A stretch of 64,000 nt of DNA, taken from assembly GCA_030770545.1 (NCBI GenBank), contig CM061102.1:6561501-6625500 (forward strand), written 5' to 3'. Below the pieces are notes generated by a model. It had not been told where the DNA came from and searched no databases. It saw only the letters and a program-made list of their open reading frames with translations. Position 1 is the first letter of the stretch. Each line of letters begins with the position of its first letter. This DNA is from Macropodus opercularis (Eukaryota > Chordata > Actinopteri > Anabantiformes > Osphronemidae). This document shows positions 35,565 to 47,600 of the stretch, piece by piece. The position numbers were made by a program, and so were the translations under genes.

Positions 35565-38500
35565 ACCATAACATTCTAAAGGGGGTATTTGGTCAAGGTG
35601 AAAGTTACTAGCGTGGTATAAAGTGAACCTAACTCAACGTACTATGTAGCTATGAACTGGTGACAGTGATGACGTAGGGCGTAGTAGCCTGTGATCATGG
35701 CCGTGAGATTGAGAAGAGCTTTTCCAACACTAGTCCCAGTGACTCACACTATACAGTATATGCTGAGTCTGCGTATCCAGGTGGGCGAATCCAAATCATT
35801 AGAGCAAAGTCACAATCCGGTAAAACAGGTCCTATGGTCACATATCAATGAGAGAGTAAACAGTACCGGTGGATGAGAGTGAGGTCAGAACGAGGTCCAG
35901 CTGCAGAATCGCTGAAAAAAACGCGTGGAAACGATTCACAGGTTAAGGCAGGAAAGAAGCCAGAGATCCTGACAGAAGACAGGATTTCATGTGCTGTACA
36001 CTGCAGCGACTACAGGAAGAGGAAGAAATGAGTAGAGGTCACCCTCCGCCAGGCTTGTGCGGGCGTCATGGCTGTTTGCCTGCCCAGTCTACATGTGTTT
36101 TGTGTACTTGGAGAAGGCATATGCTGAGCTGCTCGTGGGGTCTTGTGGGGATACTGTAGGAGTACGGGCTACGACGGCCACTGCTACGAACCATCTGGTC
36201 CTTAAACAACCAGTGTAAGAACTGTGTGTTTTCTCAGCAATGCACACACGCTCTCAGTTGGAGTTGGCCTCTGCCACGCTTGTCCCTTCGTCAGCGACCG
36301 TATTTGTCATTTTAATGGCACTAGATTCATCTCTAATGCCTAATATTGGCACTTACGGGCTGCTTTCAAAATAATCAGACTATCGTGGAGAAAACCATTA
36401 ATGATGTGTTTCTTTCTGTTGATCTAATCTCCTTTGAAAGAGAAGATTATGCTGCACATACAGTAAGAAACGCCTCCGTCGTATTGATTTACATCGCTGT
36501 GATTTAAGTTATCTTTCTCGAGGCTCACATTGTTATTTTGTTAAAAATATAGATTCATTCTTTTATATTTTGCTGCTCATTTGCTGTGATGTGGTTCAAC
36601 GAAGGATAATCCTCAAGAAAAATCCTCTTGATTTTTTGTCCTTATACTGAAAGGCCCAGAAAAAGTTGGATGGAAATTAATATTTTAAGAGGAAAAAACG
36701 ACTTCCTGTTCAATATTGGTTGACATCAATCTTTATTCTACACAACAGCAATATGGTTTATATACTGTACGTTTATATTGTACGGACGAATGCTACATCG
36801 TGGTGGGGAGATCAGTATTATGTCTGTTCACTGAGACAGAACAACACTATTCATCTATAATGTTAAAGGCATCTAATATTTATGAATTTGTCACATGTGC
36901 ATTACAAATATATGTTGTTTGTTTGCTTCCCTTGCATTTCCTCTTCTAGGTCAGACTCTGCTGATTAATTTGGGCATGTTGGCTGAGAAAAAGGCTCGGG
37001 GTTATCACCCTCTTGTAGAGGGCTCACTGCTGATGGACCCTGACAAGATGTTGAGTCCCACTGTGGCTGTAGACTCTGTCCTGAGCCTGCCAACGGTTCC
37101 TATTAAGTCTACGTGTGCATGTACTGCCCATGTAGGCATCACGTTAAATAGAAATGTAGTGTTGACATAACAAAGATGTAATGTGACACATCACTTCAAC
37201 AATCCCAATTAAAAATTACAAAAAACGAACTCAGTATATATCAAATTATCTCACTTATACCTTTTTCTATATGAATTTAAAGTCAGCCATCAATAGACTA
37301 AAATTGCTGGCATACAGTAGATGGCTCTGGGGCGATCCACACAGTTCTTTTTTAGCATCATGTATAGCTTCACGTATGGATTTAGTGCCAGGCTTGCTGT
37401 TTTTGATAACATTTCCACACTAAGTAAGTGACATCGAAGCCTACGCAGACGTCCTACATGACGTGAAGGCATCATGAGCCCAGCGCCAACATCAAAGCGA
37501 GCTGAGCTTCCCAGGCCTGCTGTGAAGGTGGCAGTGGACTAAAAACACATTTTCACCGTGTGAGAGTTGCATTTGCATGTCATTACACGGAGATTGCTGC
37601 ACAGCCCAATCAGAAATTATTTTTTAGAAACGAGGCTTTTCTTGGCAGCACACATGAATTGAAGTACGGCCTACTGGCGGCGGCGGCGGCAGGACAACAG
37701 AACAGCAGCCCTGCAGAGTTAAAATACATCATTTTGAATATCTTTCTCAGTTTTAATAGCACACATAGTAACACACAGTTGAGTCATGGATCAGTAATGT
37801 CACGTGTGACCCCCAAATGGCTCTGGACACCAGTGTTGTCATTCATACATTAAGTGCTAATAAATAATAACTGAACGGTGTCCTCTGTTATAATTTTAGG
37901 CTTTATAGGAGAGGACAAGATGACACGTTTGTACTAGAGTAGGAAAAGTTGAATTTTTCATCGGGCACTTGTGCTCATAAAACATGTATGGGGAATTTGT
38001 GTGTTGTTTAGTTGCTGTCTGCAGGTTGGCACTGCAGCCGCAGCCTAAAGAGACCATCAAAAAGCAATAAAATTAGCTAACACAAAGACTTAAAAGCATA
38101 TCTATGGTTCCTCAAGTGAGCACCTTTTATGATTGTTTAATATTTGAGTACACAACCTTCCACCTGGGAAAACAAAAGGATTACAGTAAGGAGGGAAATC
38201 TAGACTTTACTGGACACGGTTGAAGACACACAGAGCCTCACCTTAAGCCTCAATAAAAGTTTAAACTGCTGTCTAGGCCATCGTGATGAATAATGTTTTT
38301 GTTGTCTACATTTGTAAAAGTAAAATGTTCCCTTCGAAAACAAAAACAAAAAAACATCCGGATAGATTTATCTAAAGCCCACCAGGACACTGGCAGAAGC
38401 ACTTATCCTACAAAGAGAGTCGTTGTGACAAAAATAAGGAAATGCTGGAATTATGTGAGTTGAGCAGTGGGAAGACACATCGCCTTGGTGAACACTCGCC

Positions 38501-40000
38501 AAACGCTGCACAGTCGCTACTGATTACGCAGCATTTAAAGGAGTGAATAATGTTGGTTTGGATGGGAAGGCTGCTGGCACGGCGCACAGACCTGGCTGTC
38601 ACTGAATGCAGCTTGTTTTGATGCTGCATTCTTTCTTGGCAAAGAAAGAAGCAGAGTGTATGAACATTTCCGCAATATGAAAAACAAAAGTGAAGTGCAA
38701 CATCCCTGTGTCAAAGCTGCAGAAAATCTCCAATTATAGTCCTAGTCCTTCTTGTAAGCACTCATGGTGTTAACCTTTCAATAGTCATTAAATGAATTTT
38801 ATCATCATTCCTAACCTTATCGCTTATTAAGTTATATTTAAGATATATAATTCCAAACAACATATAAAGACGTACTATAACTGTGGCTTGTGTGTCCTGG
38901 ATTGTACCAAGGAACAAGTAAAGGTATAAGCAACACAAGAAATCCTGTCTGAAACTCTGATCGTCCTTGATGATGACTGACGTGATTTGTAGTGGAAACT
39001 GTGTTTGTTTGTGTATTTTTCTTAATTGATGTAATCTTAATCTTTTTATCTATTTTAAATAAAATGTTTCAACACAAAAACAGAAAAAATAGAAATGAAA
39101 ATAGCACAGATAGAGTTTTATCATACCTAATATGCAGCAGGCCTTGTTTCTGTGTTGCTTTCTGGTCTGTGGAGGCAGCTGTCAGCGTGAAGCTGGTATC
39201 CCTGCTTCTCAAATGATGGATTTCTCCCTGTATGGCTGTTGAACGTCTGTGAAAATGGTAAATCTAGAAAGAAGCCTCTCTTTGATTTGGAGGGAGTGAC
39301 ACTGAAGTTTGACATTTATTGCTGATGTTTTATATAGTTAAAGCTATTTCTGCTGTCAGGCTTCATTGTAGCTACTACGGAAATATCTTGACATGAGATC
39401 ACAGTATCCACGACTGGTTTGTTAACCACAGCAATAAAACAAAAGCCCAACAAAACATAAAAATAGTCCAGAAATTTATGCTATGTCTCCTCCAGCTGCT
39501 TTGGGGTTTTCTAGTCTTTGAGGTTTTAGCAAATAACATAGAACATTTACTGTAAACCATGCAGGGCCCATAGTTATTTGTGCACCTGGATAAAAACAAC
39601 CTGCAGAACTTTTATCTTTATCACAGTTGGATAATGTCTGACATAGTCACCAAAGGCCTGAGGAGTGAGAGCCCAGAGCCACCCACGCACTGGATTCAGC
39701 ACTGGAAAATGTACAAGGAAACCTTAACGTCTCCAGCTCCGTCCGTCTGCACGATGCATCCCCTTGGTGATGTTTAACATGTGCTTTGTGTAAATGAGAG
39801 TCTGAAAAAAACACTGCAGTCACTCGGGTAGAACTTAATGAACGTAAGTAGTTCATATAAAAGGTAGTTCACACTCTCATATGATTCATATTCAGGCCTT
39901 CATATAAGTCTCTACATCATAAACTTTACCCCCAGTGAATTAAAGCAGCACCTCCTGTAGCTGGCTCATATCTGAACTGAAGAAACAACAGGTAATACTC

Positions 40001-43000
40001 TGACATAATTTAATTTATTATTTTCCAATTTACTCCCAACTGATTGCACGATTTTGATTGCGACAGGATGTCAGCAGCTGTCTTTTTAGTCCTGTTAATC
40101 TTTGCTAGTAACCTGACTTATTCAAAAGCTTTCATCGCAGCTGCCCAAATGAAGCAGACTAAAGGAGTAAACACTGCAGACCTCAAGTAAACACCTTCAA
40201 TTATGAATATACGGGAGCTGCTGTGTGAGAAGAAATGCAATACAGTAAGTTTATGTACACATGTTTCTGCAGGGATCTTTGTGTCGCTGTGGGAATGTGC
40301 TGGAAGGTTCCTTCAGACTCAGCACAGCAAGGGACGAACAGCAGTGATCCATGAACTTCAAACACTAGCAGGATTCACACTAGATCTGATCAACCCTGGC
40401 AGCGACACGTGAACGGGTGAAGGTTCTGCTAAATTAAAAAACAGACATTCTCATGTCTTTCTTCTTCACTCTTCAACACTAACGAGTCCAATAAATATGA
40501 CAAATCATTCGTGTATTGCATTTTCTTTAGTACTTTACAGATAACGGGAAAATACAAGGGCTTGTTTTCAAGAGGATACAGGAAATTTAACAGTGCTTTG
40601 TACATTAACACATTATAGTCAGTGTGGTGGTTACTTGGCACAGCAGAGCCGTGCGCATCGTGCAGAGTTTTCCATGGGGGGCAGGAAAATACAAATGTTC
40701 AGTTACAGTACATGTGTTAAGAAGACCAAGTTTCTATTAGCAGCAGGAGAAGGGTAAAGAACCCGCAGGTTTCCAGATGCTGTGTGAGCATATCAGGGGG
40801 AAAGTTGGAAAAGATTAAAAGGGTGTAGAAGCTGCTATTAGACACTCAGTTGCATTGGTTTTGCCAGATTGGGTTGGTCATGTTTAAAATACACTAAACA
40901 AAAAAGCCAGGTCTAGTTTAGGAATCCTACATTCATCCCGAGCGATGATCGTATAAAGTTAAAACACTTTTTCTCCAATTTCATGGCAAGTCACGTGGAT
41001 GCTGTGGCTAAAGCACGGGCTTGGACTGTCAAAAATAATGTCCCACGTTCTCCTTACATGTTAACACACACTGGATAGTATTATACAGAAGAATTAGGTC
41101 ATTATTTCAACCACATGGAACATGGAGAGAGCATGCAGTAAACCAAATCCTTAAAGCCCCAATCCAGGATTCATGAATTTATCAAATGTGGGTCTATATA
41201 CATACCGAATATTGAAAGATGTGGTTTTAATATTGAAAGTAAACTCATAGCAATTTTTACTGTAGGTAGGTGAAATGGTAGCCTGGTCTTCTTCAATATG
41301 TACAATAACGGCGTAAGCAAACACTTTCCATCATCAGATCACATTTAACAACAGAGTTTACTGGCTACGAGGAGCGAGTCAATAAATATGGAGCTCAGGT
41401 AACAAATATGAAAAAACAAAAAGGTTTTGTCCCGTCCAGTTGAAATTCGTAACAGAGCCACAGGGAGTACAATTCTGGATTGGGACTTTAATAGTAGGGT
41501 GACAAGAAAATGTACATTTTGAAAAATGTAACTTTCTTGGGATCAGCAAACTCAGTCACTTTGTTAAAATAAAATAAAAAATCCAAGCCCTTTGATGCAA
41601 TACAGAAATAAAATGACATAGAAACTATTTCTTTTATCTCATCTCATTAGTCTGGAAAAAAATATTGTTTAATGTGAGATCAGAGCTGGAATAACATCAG
41701 CCTTCAAAAATCATGTCCAGTCATCCACTTGACTACTTAAAAGGATATGCTACACTGGCAACTGCAAATAAAATGACTATTAGTTCTGCCATCACCATGC
41801 TCTCGATGACTACGTCTCTTTCTACCTTGCAATGGTTTTGGTTGGACTCACTTGAGATGTTTTACGCTTTTACTAAACCATCCGGATGATTCACAAGTTC
41901 GGTTTAAGTGTAATGTAAAACCACAGTCAGTCACCCTTCAAAACCTCAACACAGCAATCAGCCACAACAAGTTTAGCACTAAACACCGTGGCTGTGCTGT
42001 TTTCAGTCGCTTTGAATCGCCGGTGACGGAGGTCAGCGTCCTGACTCCTTCATCTGTTTTTCAGCCGTGTCTGTAAACGTTAAGATGAAGCTAATGTGGT
42101 TTAACTAGAGGAGATTCAATAAAACAGGGAGTACGCAGATACCAGCATGTTTAAAAACAGCTTGAGATGCTCATGATTTAAATGGAGAAGTTAAATTAAT
42201 ACTTTTTTATCCATTAATCGTCTTTACAGTAGATGACATTTCCTGCAGCGTTTGGAGGCTGTTGTGTTCAATGTGAGTGGTTCTGACTAGAACATTAGAA
42301 GTTTCTCATTTTCCTGGAGGCCAGAAGAACTGGAGGAAGGAAAACAGCTCGTCAGTAGATTAGATCTGTTATGGTTCTGATGCATAGCAAACCCCCAACA
42401 GTCAGTTTATAATACCAATGAGTTAAAAAGCTACCGTTCTGTCCAGACGTTACTGAGAGGAACCCTCTACTCACCACGAGACTATAAAAGTTTCCAGACT
42501 TCAACCACTGACCCGCTCCTCTAGTTTGGAGCAAGGTACGTGTTGAACGCTGTGTCAGAGGCGACTCTGGCTTGATACAATATTTACATAGTAGTGAGGA
42601 ATGTCTGCATGTATGTCGGCCTGACGCGGCGTGTGTGCAATGACAACATATTAACCTCAGTTATGTTTATGAATGATCATATTAATTAGGATGCAAACAT
42701 TTACAGATTTGGGAAAAGTTGCTGATTGTGCCTCAGTTTCACGTTCCATGCAAAGACTGTCAGACAGCCTCACAACACACGAGCTCTTCTCTATGTATAC
42801 CTCATGCTCAAGACCAGTCGTAGCACTTTACATACGTCGTTGCTCGTACTACGCTGTCTCCAGCCACAGTGATAAAATGGGGCGTGTGACTGATATAAGG
42901 AAGTGAACTGTGACCGTTTCGATAAGGCATTAGATTTGTTCCAGGCCAGGGGGGCTAGTAGCGGGGCTCCACCTTTGACTACCGATGAAATGTAGAAAAA

Positions 43001-43560
43001 TGTAAGGAATGGATATGGAATGAGTACAAATCATGATTGTGCTGCACCAGGAACATCAATGAAGTACGTTTTGCCATTAAAAGAACATTTTTCCTACTTT
43101 GGCAAAAACAAAATGATTTTTTTTAACATAGAGTCTTTGACAGTTTTTTGTTCATCAAAGGCCTCTTAGCTTGGCGAAGGTACAGTGATGCAGAGTCCCA
43201 GCGAGCCACTCCTGTCCACATCAGGCTTTCTGAATCCCTTCCTGAAAAACACGAAGCCGGAGCGGTTCTCACATGTGGCCATGGCTCAGCTCGCCAATGA
43301 AACACGTGCCTAGAGCCATAATTTACAGGTTTCGCTATAGCTTCAGATGCTCTTGGGCAAGTCTTTGGCTTCCTGGCATTTCTCGTCTGCGTGAGCGTGG
43401 ATGAGATTACAGCACTGTGCAAACTAAATGAAACAAACCCTAACCAAAACAACACTCTGCCTTTAAGTCTGTGAAAAATTATCTTTCACTTAGGTGAAAA
43501 AGAGAAAAATAGAAAGGAACGTTTCTTTAGAAAGCTGAGAGCAGTGCTGCGCCTCTTATC
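40001..43560 (-). other. tmem132e: Probable tmem132e 3' UTR and downstream flank
   Basis: This stretch follows the tmem132e stop codon. No spliced coding exon is supported on either strand. A minus-strand AATAAA equivalent (TTTATT) occurs near 40016 and would allow a UTR of about 3.5 kb; a shorter one cannot be excluded. Plus-strand frames of 70-110 codons here lack family resemblance. Confidence 0.35.
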
Positions 43561-44631
43561 TCAGGCTATTTCTTTTATTCTGCGCATGTAATCGTGCAGT
43601 TCCTCTGGGTCTTGAAAGCCCATATCCTGGCAAACCCACTGAATGTCCTCTTCGTCTGCTATTGGGATGGAGTTGTAGGGTAGCTCCTCTGTGGGAAGGG
43701 TGGTAAAGGTGGTGAACTTGACCCTCTTGCGCTTGGAAGTGGGTGAATTGGCCTCCTCACCCGTGTCCTTCGTGGAGCCCCCGGAGCTGCCGTCACCCCG
43801 TCCGTGTACCTGGCTTTGAACGCTGGTCTGGGAACTGCCACTGCTGTGGTGGTCCCCATGGCAGCAAGTCTGTACGCCCTCCAAAGGGTTACTGGGACTT
43901 TCCACTTGCTGTGGCGACATATCACACTGGGCTCTCAGCGGCTGGCCGTTCCCAAGGAAAACCCAGTGGTGGGAATGGTCCATGTTGGCCTGACCCTCAG
44001 GCGGGATACGTTTATGGCGGTATTTGAGCACAAAGACAATGCAGTTTATGAGAAAGACTAAGATGGCCAGGCAGAATACTCCCAAGAGAGCATACATGCC
44101 AATTTCAAGGTCGGTCATGTTCCGAGGTGAATGCACAAAGTCGTCCTCCTCTTCTTCATCGCTCTCAGTCGGCCGCTCCTGGTTGCTAATAGTGGGGAAA
44201 TTGGTGTAATCTATGGGAACGCTGGCAGGCTGCTCATTAGATGTCTCATAAATTCTTCCACTGATGTTCGGATCAATAACTGGACGCCTGGTGATGGGTA
44301 TCAGCTCAATCTCCCCCTCGGTGGTTGCCTCTTCTTCAGAGTCTTCCTCTGGACCAAAGCGAACTTTGACATACACTGCAGCAGACGCGATGACGCTTTT
44401 GCGTTTGGTCTTCTGACAGGCTTCACAGATGGTCATCTCTAAACGCACCATCTCGCCAGAGCCTTCCCCTTCTGCCACCACCACGGGCCAGCGTTGCTGA
44501 GGCTCCTGAGACACTGACACAACTTTATCATCCAGTGTGGAGGCATTGAGGTTGTAGTCTTTGGGATCAAAGTAAGTCAGGGAGGCGGCTGTGTTGTCAC
44601 TGAAGAGCATCCAGACAGAAAAACTGGCCTC
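43561..44631 (-). CDS. tmem132e: tmem132e last exon: membrane helix and cytoplasmic tail
   Basis: Acceptor tttgtcaaacag, then GAGGCCAGT. The exon has 356 codons and a TGA at 43561-43563. Residues about 1-170 are extracellular, with one sequon NMTD beside the membrane and an acidic SDEEEEDD patch. The membrane helix (GMYALLGVFCLAILVFLINC) covers about 44026-44103. The tail has HSHHWVFL, a histidine/serine/glycine-rich stretch, a basic KRKRVKF segment and the conserved acidic end. This is the longest open frame in the window (365 codons on raw translation). Confidence 0.95.
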   Translation of the reverse strand, partial: EASFSVWMLFSDNTAASLTYFDPKDYNLNASTLDDKVVSVSQEPQQRWPVVVAEGEGSGEMVRLEMTICEACQKTKRKSVIASAAVYVKVRFGPEEDSEEEATTEGEIELIPITRRPVIDPNISGRIYETSNEQPASVPIDYTNFPTISNQERPTESDEEEEDDFVHSPRNMTDLEIGMYALLGVFCLAILVFLINCIVFVLKYRHKRIPPEGQANMDHSHHWVFLGNGQPLRAQCDMSPQQVESPSNPLEGVQTCCHGDHHSSGSSQTSVQSQVHGRGDGSSGGSTKDTGEEANSPTSKRKRVKFTTFTTLPTEELPYNSIPIADEEDIQWVCQDMGFQDPEELHDYMRRIKEIA

Positions 44632-47600
44632 CTGTTTGACAAAAACAGAGAAGACCATTTTTACAAGTTAGCGTCTTTACCATGAACAAAAATTATCTAT
44701 TGTTTAGTACATAGATAAATCAAACACAATGTTGTGAAGATTGTGTTGCTTATCTCATTATAAAGTGCGTTTTTGGCCAGTTATTAGAAATTCACAATGT
44801 TACCAATAAGCAGAAGCTGGCAGATGCTTGTCCAGTAGATGTTTTTGCCAAATGTTGTATTTTCTGCCATGTAGTTCAGGAGAAAAAGTAGCATTTTGTT
44901 ATGTTAATGCAGAAACTCAACAGGGGATGGTTCAGGTTCAGGAGCAATATATTCAGCGCCATTGTTAGTGCACTCATTATTAACCTGAAACCCGAATATT
45001 GAAACGCTTTGATATTGATTTCTATTTTGTCTCTCACAGACCTCAACATATTTAAAAGCTAGCGAAGCTATGAATGTCCTTAAAATAATCAGAACCCGAT
45101 CAATGATTTTTCTCGCTCCCAGTTTATTTATGTGCATGCTTAATTTCATGGCGGAGTACAAGTCCACCCTTACACTTTAAAGTGCTTTGAATAATTTCTA
45201 GCTTATCGAGATGAGAGGCAAATGCCAAGTCTGAACCTGACCTATGGAAGGTGAGGGAGAAAAGCTAAGTAACATCAGTACGGTTTTATCTCTAAGGGGA
45301 AAACGTATATAGTCAAAAACGGTGGCTCTGCTTTGTGTGATATCAAAGAATATTTAAACAAACTCATTCTTTCATGGCATTGACCATGATTTGAATATCT
45401 GGTCCCAGTGGAGCCTTTGATGGTCTGGACTTGCTCCAATCCCTAAATCTCCTGGGCGTTTGTGAACATCCGCAGCACCGTGTGTTCTGGTACAAGCCTT
45501 GACACGCGCACACACGCCTTGCCTCTGATGTGCACACACGCAAACTACTTTCATGCGGAGGAAGGGGCTGTTGTCCTGAAGGCTACAGCACAGCTCTGCG
45601 CTGCGGCAGAGACAGATGCTTCCAATGATGGGCTCCAGTCAGCCTCTTTACGTTTGTTGTGTGTGTGATCTTCTCATTTCGTATCTTCTATCACACTCCA
45701 GTGTCTACACTCCGCTAAAAAGAAACCATATAAAATACCTCAACGCCTGCACGGTGGTTTGCTGTCAGCCTTTATCTGCTGCAGAGTAACGCTGCCGTTC
45801 ACGTAATCAAGGCTGCGGTTGACAGCCTCTTCCTGTCGATAACTTTCTTAAACATCAGCAGCCAACGATTCGGCGTGTTGACAAATAGAAAATGATGTTT
45901 TAAATCAGACTGAGACAGGTTTTCTTCCAAGACAGAGGATGCGCCCTCCCTGCAGTCCGGTATGTGATGGTATTCCACCAGGAGCCAGAGTTCTATCATC
46001 ACAGCAAGACAGAACGAAAACAGCCTTTGATAGGCATGATTTAAATAATACATTGAGTACGGCATGTCTGTTTTATGATCCGACTTTCAACTGATACAGA
46101 TAAAAAGCGATATGAGGGAATTTCTGAACTGAAAAAAATAAGTGACAGATCACGTTCAGGAAAGTTATACATGTGGAAGATGTAATTTCATTACTCTTGG
46201 GTAAAGTAACGCTAAAAATAGACGTTGTTGTTGTTGTTGTTGTCTGGGGCATCAAAGACATGATGAAACCCAGAGGGACTTCTGCAGTATGTAGATATTA
46301 TTTGATGCATCTAACCTGACAAACCTTTGGAACACGACTTGCACAATTAGCGTAATCTGTGTATTTGCACAAACTAATGTTTCTCTATCTCTGGGGCAAC
46401 AGGGAATAAACTGTATGTGCATGTTAATTGAGCAGCTTGGATTACAAATGTGCATATGCAGAAAAATATTCCGGTTGAAATAACATTCTGGGACTTTCTA
46501 CTTGAAAAGCAATAATAGTTTTAATTTCTATGAAAACAATATTAAGTTTATTATTTAGAGTAAGTCAAGTGGCAGAAATAGTTTACGATGAAGCTACAAG
46601 TGCTGGAGCCTTTAGTTCTGATCGGCTTGAACTTTGTCAAGTGGAAAAGAGAATAATGCAAAGAGACCTTTCGATATTTCTACTCTCTTCATCCATAGTT
46701 TATGTGTTTCATTCATTTCTGGAGTAATAGAGGACATTTAGAAAGTTTCCCTGTGAAACAGAATCAAATGGCTTGAAATAGCTCTACTACTCCTCTGAGA
46801 GCTTTGCCGGCAGAGGAATTGGCTGCCTTTTATGGCCCGGCCTTGGAGAGCACTTAGGACAATACATTACAATAATTAAATTTCAAGGTGGCCAAGAAGC
46901 GGAAAGCAAGAAAAATTGGAATTTAATGCCTGCTTCTCCCTCACTGATGCTTGATGTGGTTGTCGATGCATTTTTAGCAACTTGCAGGCCAATGAAAGGG
47001 CAAAACAGGAAAAGCTCTCTGATGTGCTCACACACGCTCCCTAGGTAAGCAGAGCTGCCAACTAAGTCTTTGCAGGGATGCAGGGTTTCCTGCAGGAAAA
47101 CGACAGTAGCACACAAAAGCACATGTTTCTTGGCATCTCCCAGACAACTCAATTCTCAACAAAATTTGGAAAATTAAAATGAAACTAAACTAAGCGAAGT
47201 TTTGTTGTGGCAGCTTGGACGATATCACTGATGGTAACGTTACATTACAGCATGTTCTGAATAAGTTATTTCTGCTCTGTGTGATGAATCATGCTGCACC
47301 TGTTTGGGGGCTGTGAGTGTCTGAAGCCCGGTTGCCTTGGCCACCATCGTGTGGCTGTTGCCAGGGCTGGGCTGCAGCGACAGGGTCAAGCCTGACACGG
47401 CGTGCACCCGCAGCTCCGTGATGGAAACCTTGTCGTCTGTGACTGAGAATGACGACTCTCCCAACACTGCATCCACTGCCAGCGGAGACTCCACCTGCAG
47501 AGAAAAAGATCTGTTATTGTTCCTCCGCACGACAGAGAGACGTTTTAGTCCGAAATAGACAACAGCTTTATTGTCTTCCTGACGCTTATAAAGCCCATGA

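Larger units (their letters stand above)
33201..40000. other. Intergenic region between rad51d and tmem132e
   Basis: No recognisable gene is present. It holds simple repeats (ATT run at 34953-34975; 19 T at 35546-35564; GGC run at 37676-37689), an AT-rich imperfect tandem at 34012-34062, and a LINE-tail-like sequence at 33661-33688. It also has one exon-like open frame after a strong acceptor at about 36950. The human genes CCT6B, ZNF830 and RFFL were looked for by recalled protein words and not seen. Confidence 0.6.

Noticed and set aside
43743..44442. Several plus-strand frames of 60-100 codons
   Set aside because: They are shadows of the tmem132e last exon, which has clear protein identity on the minus strand.
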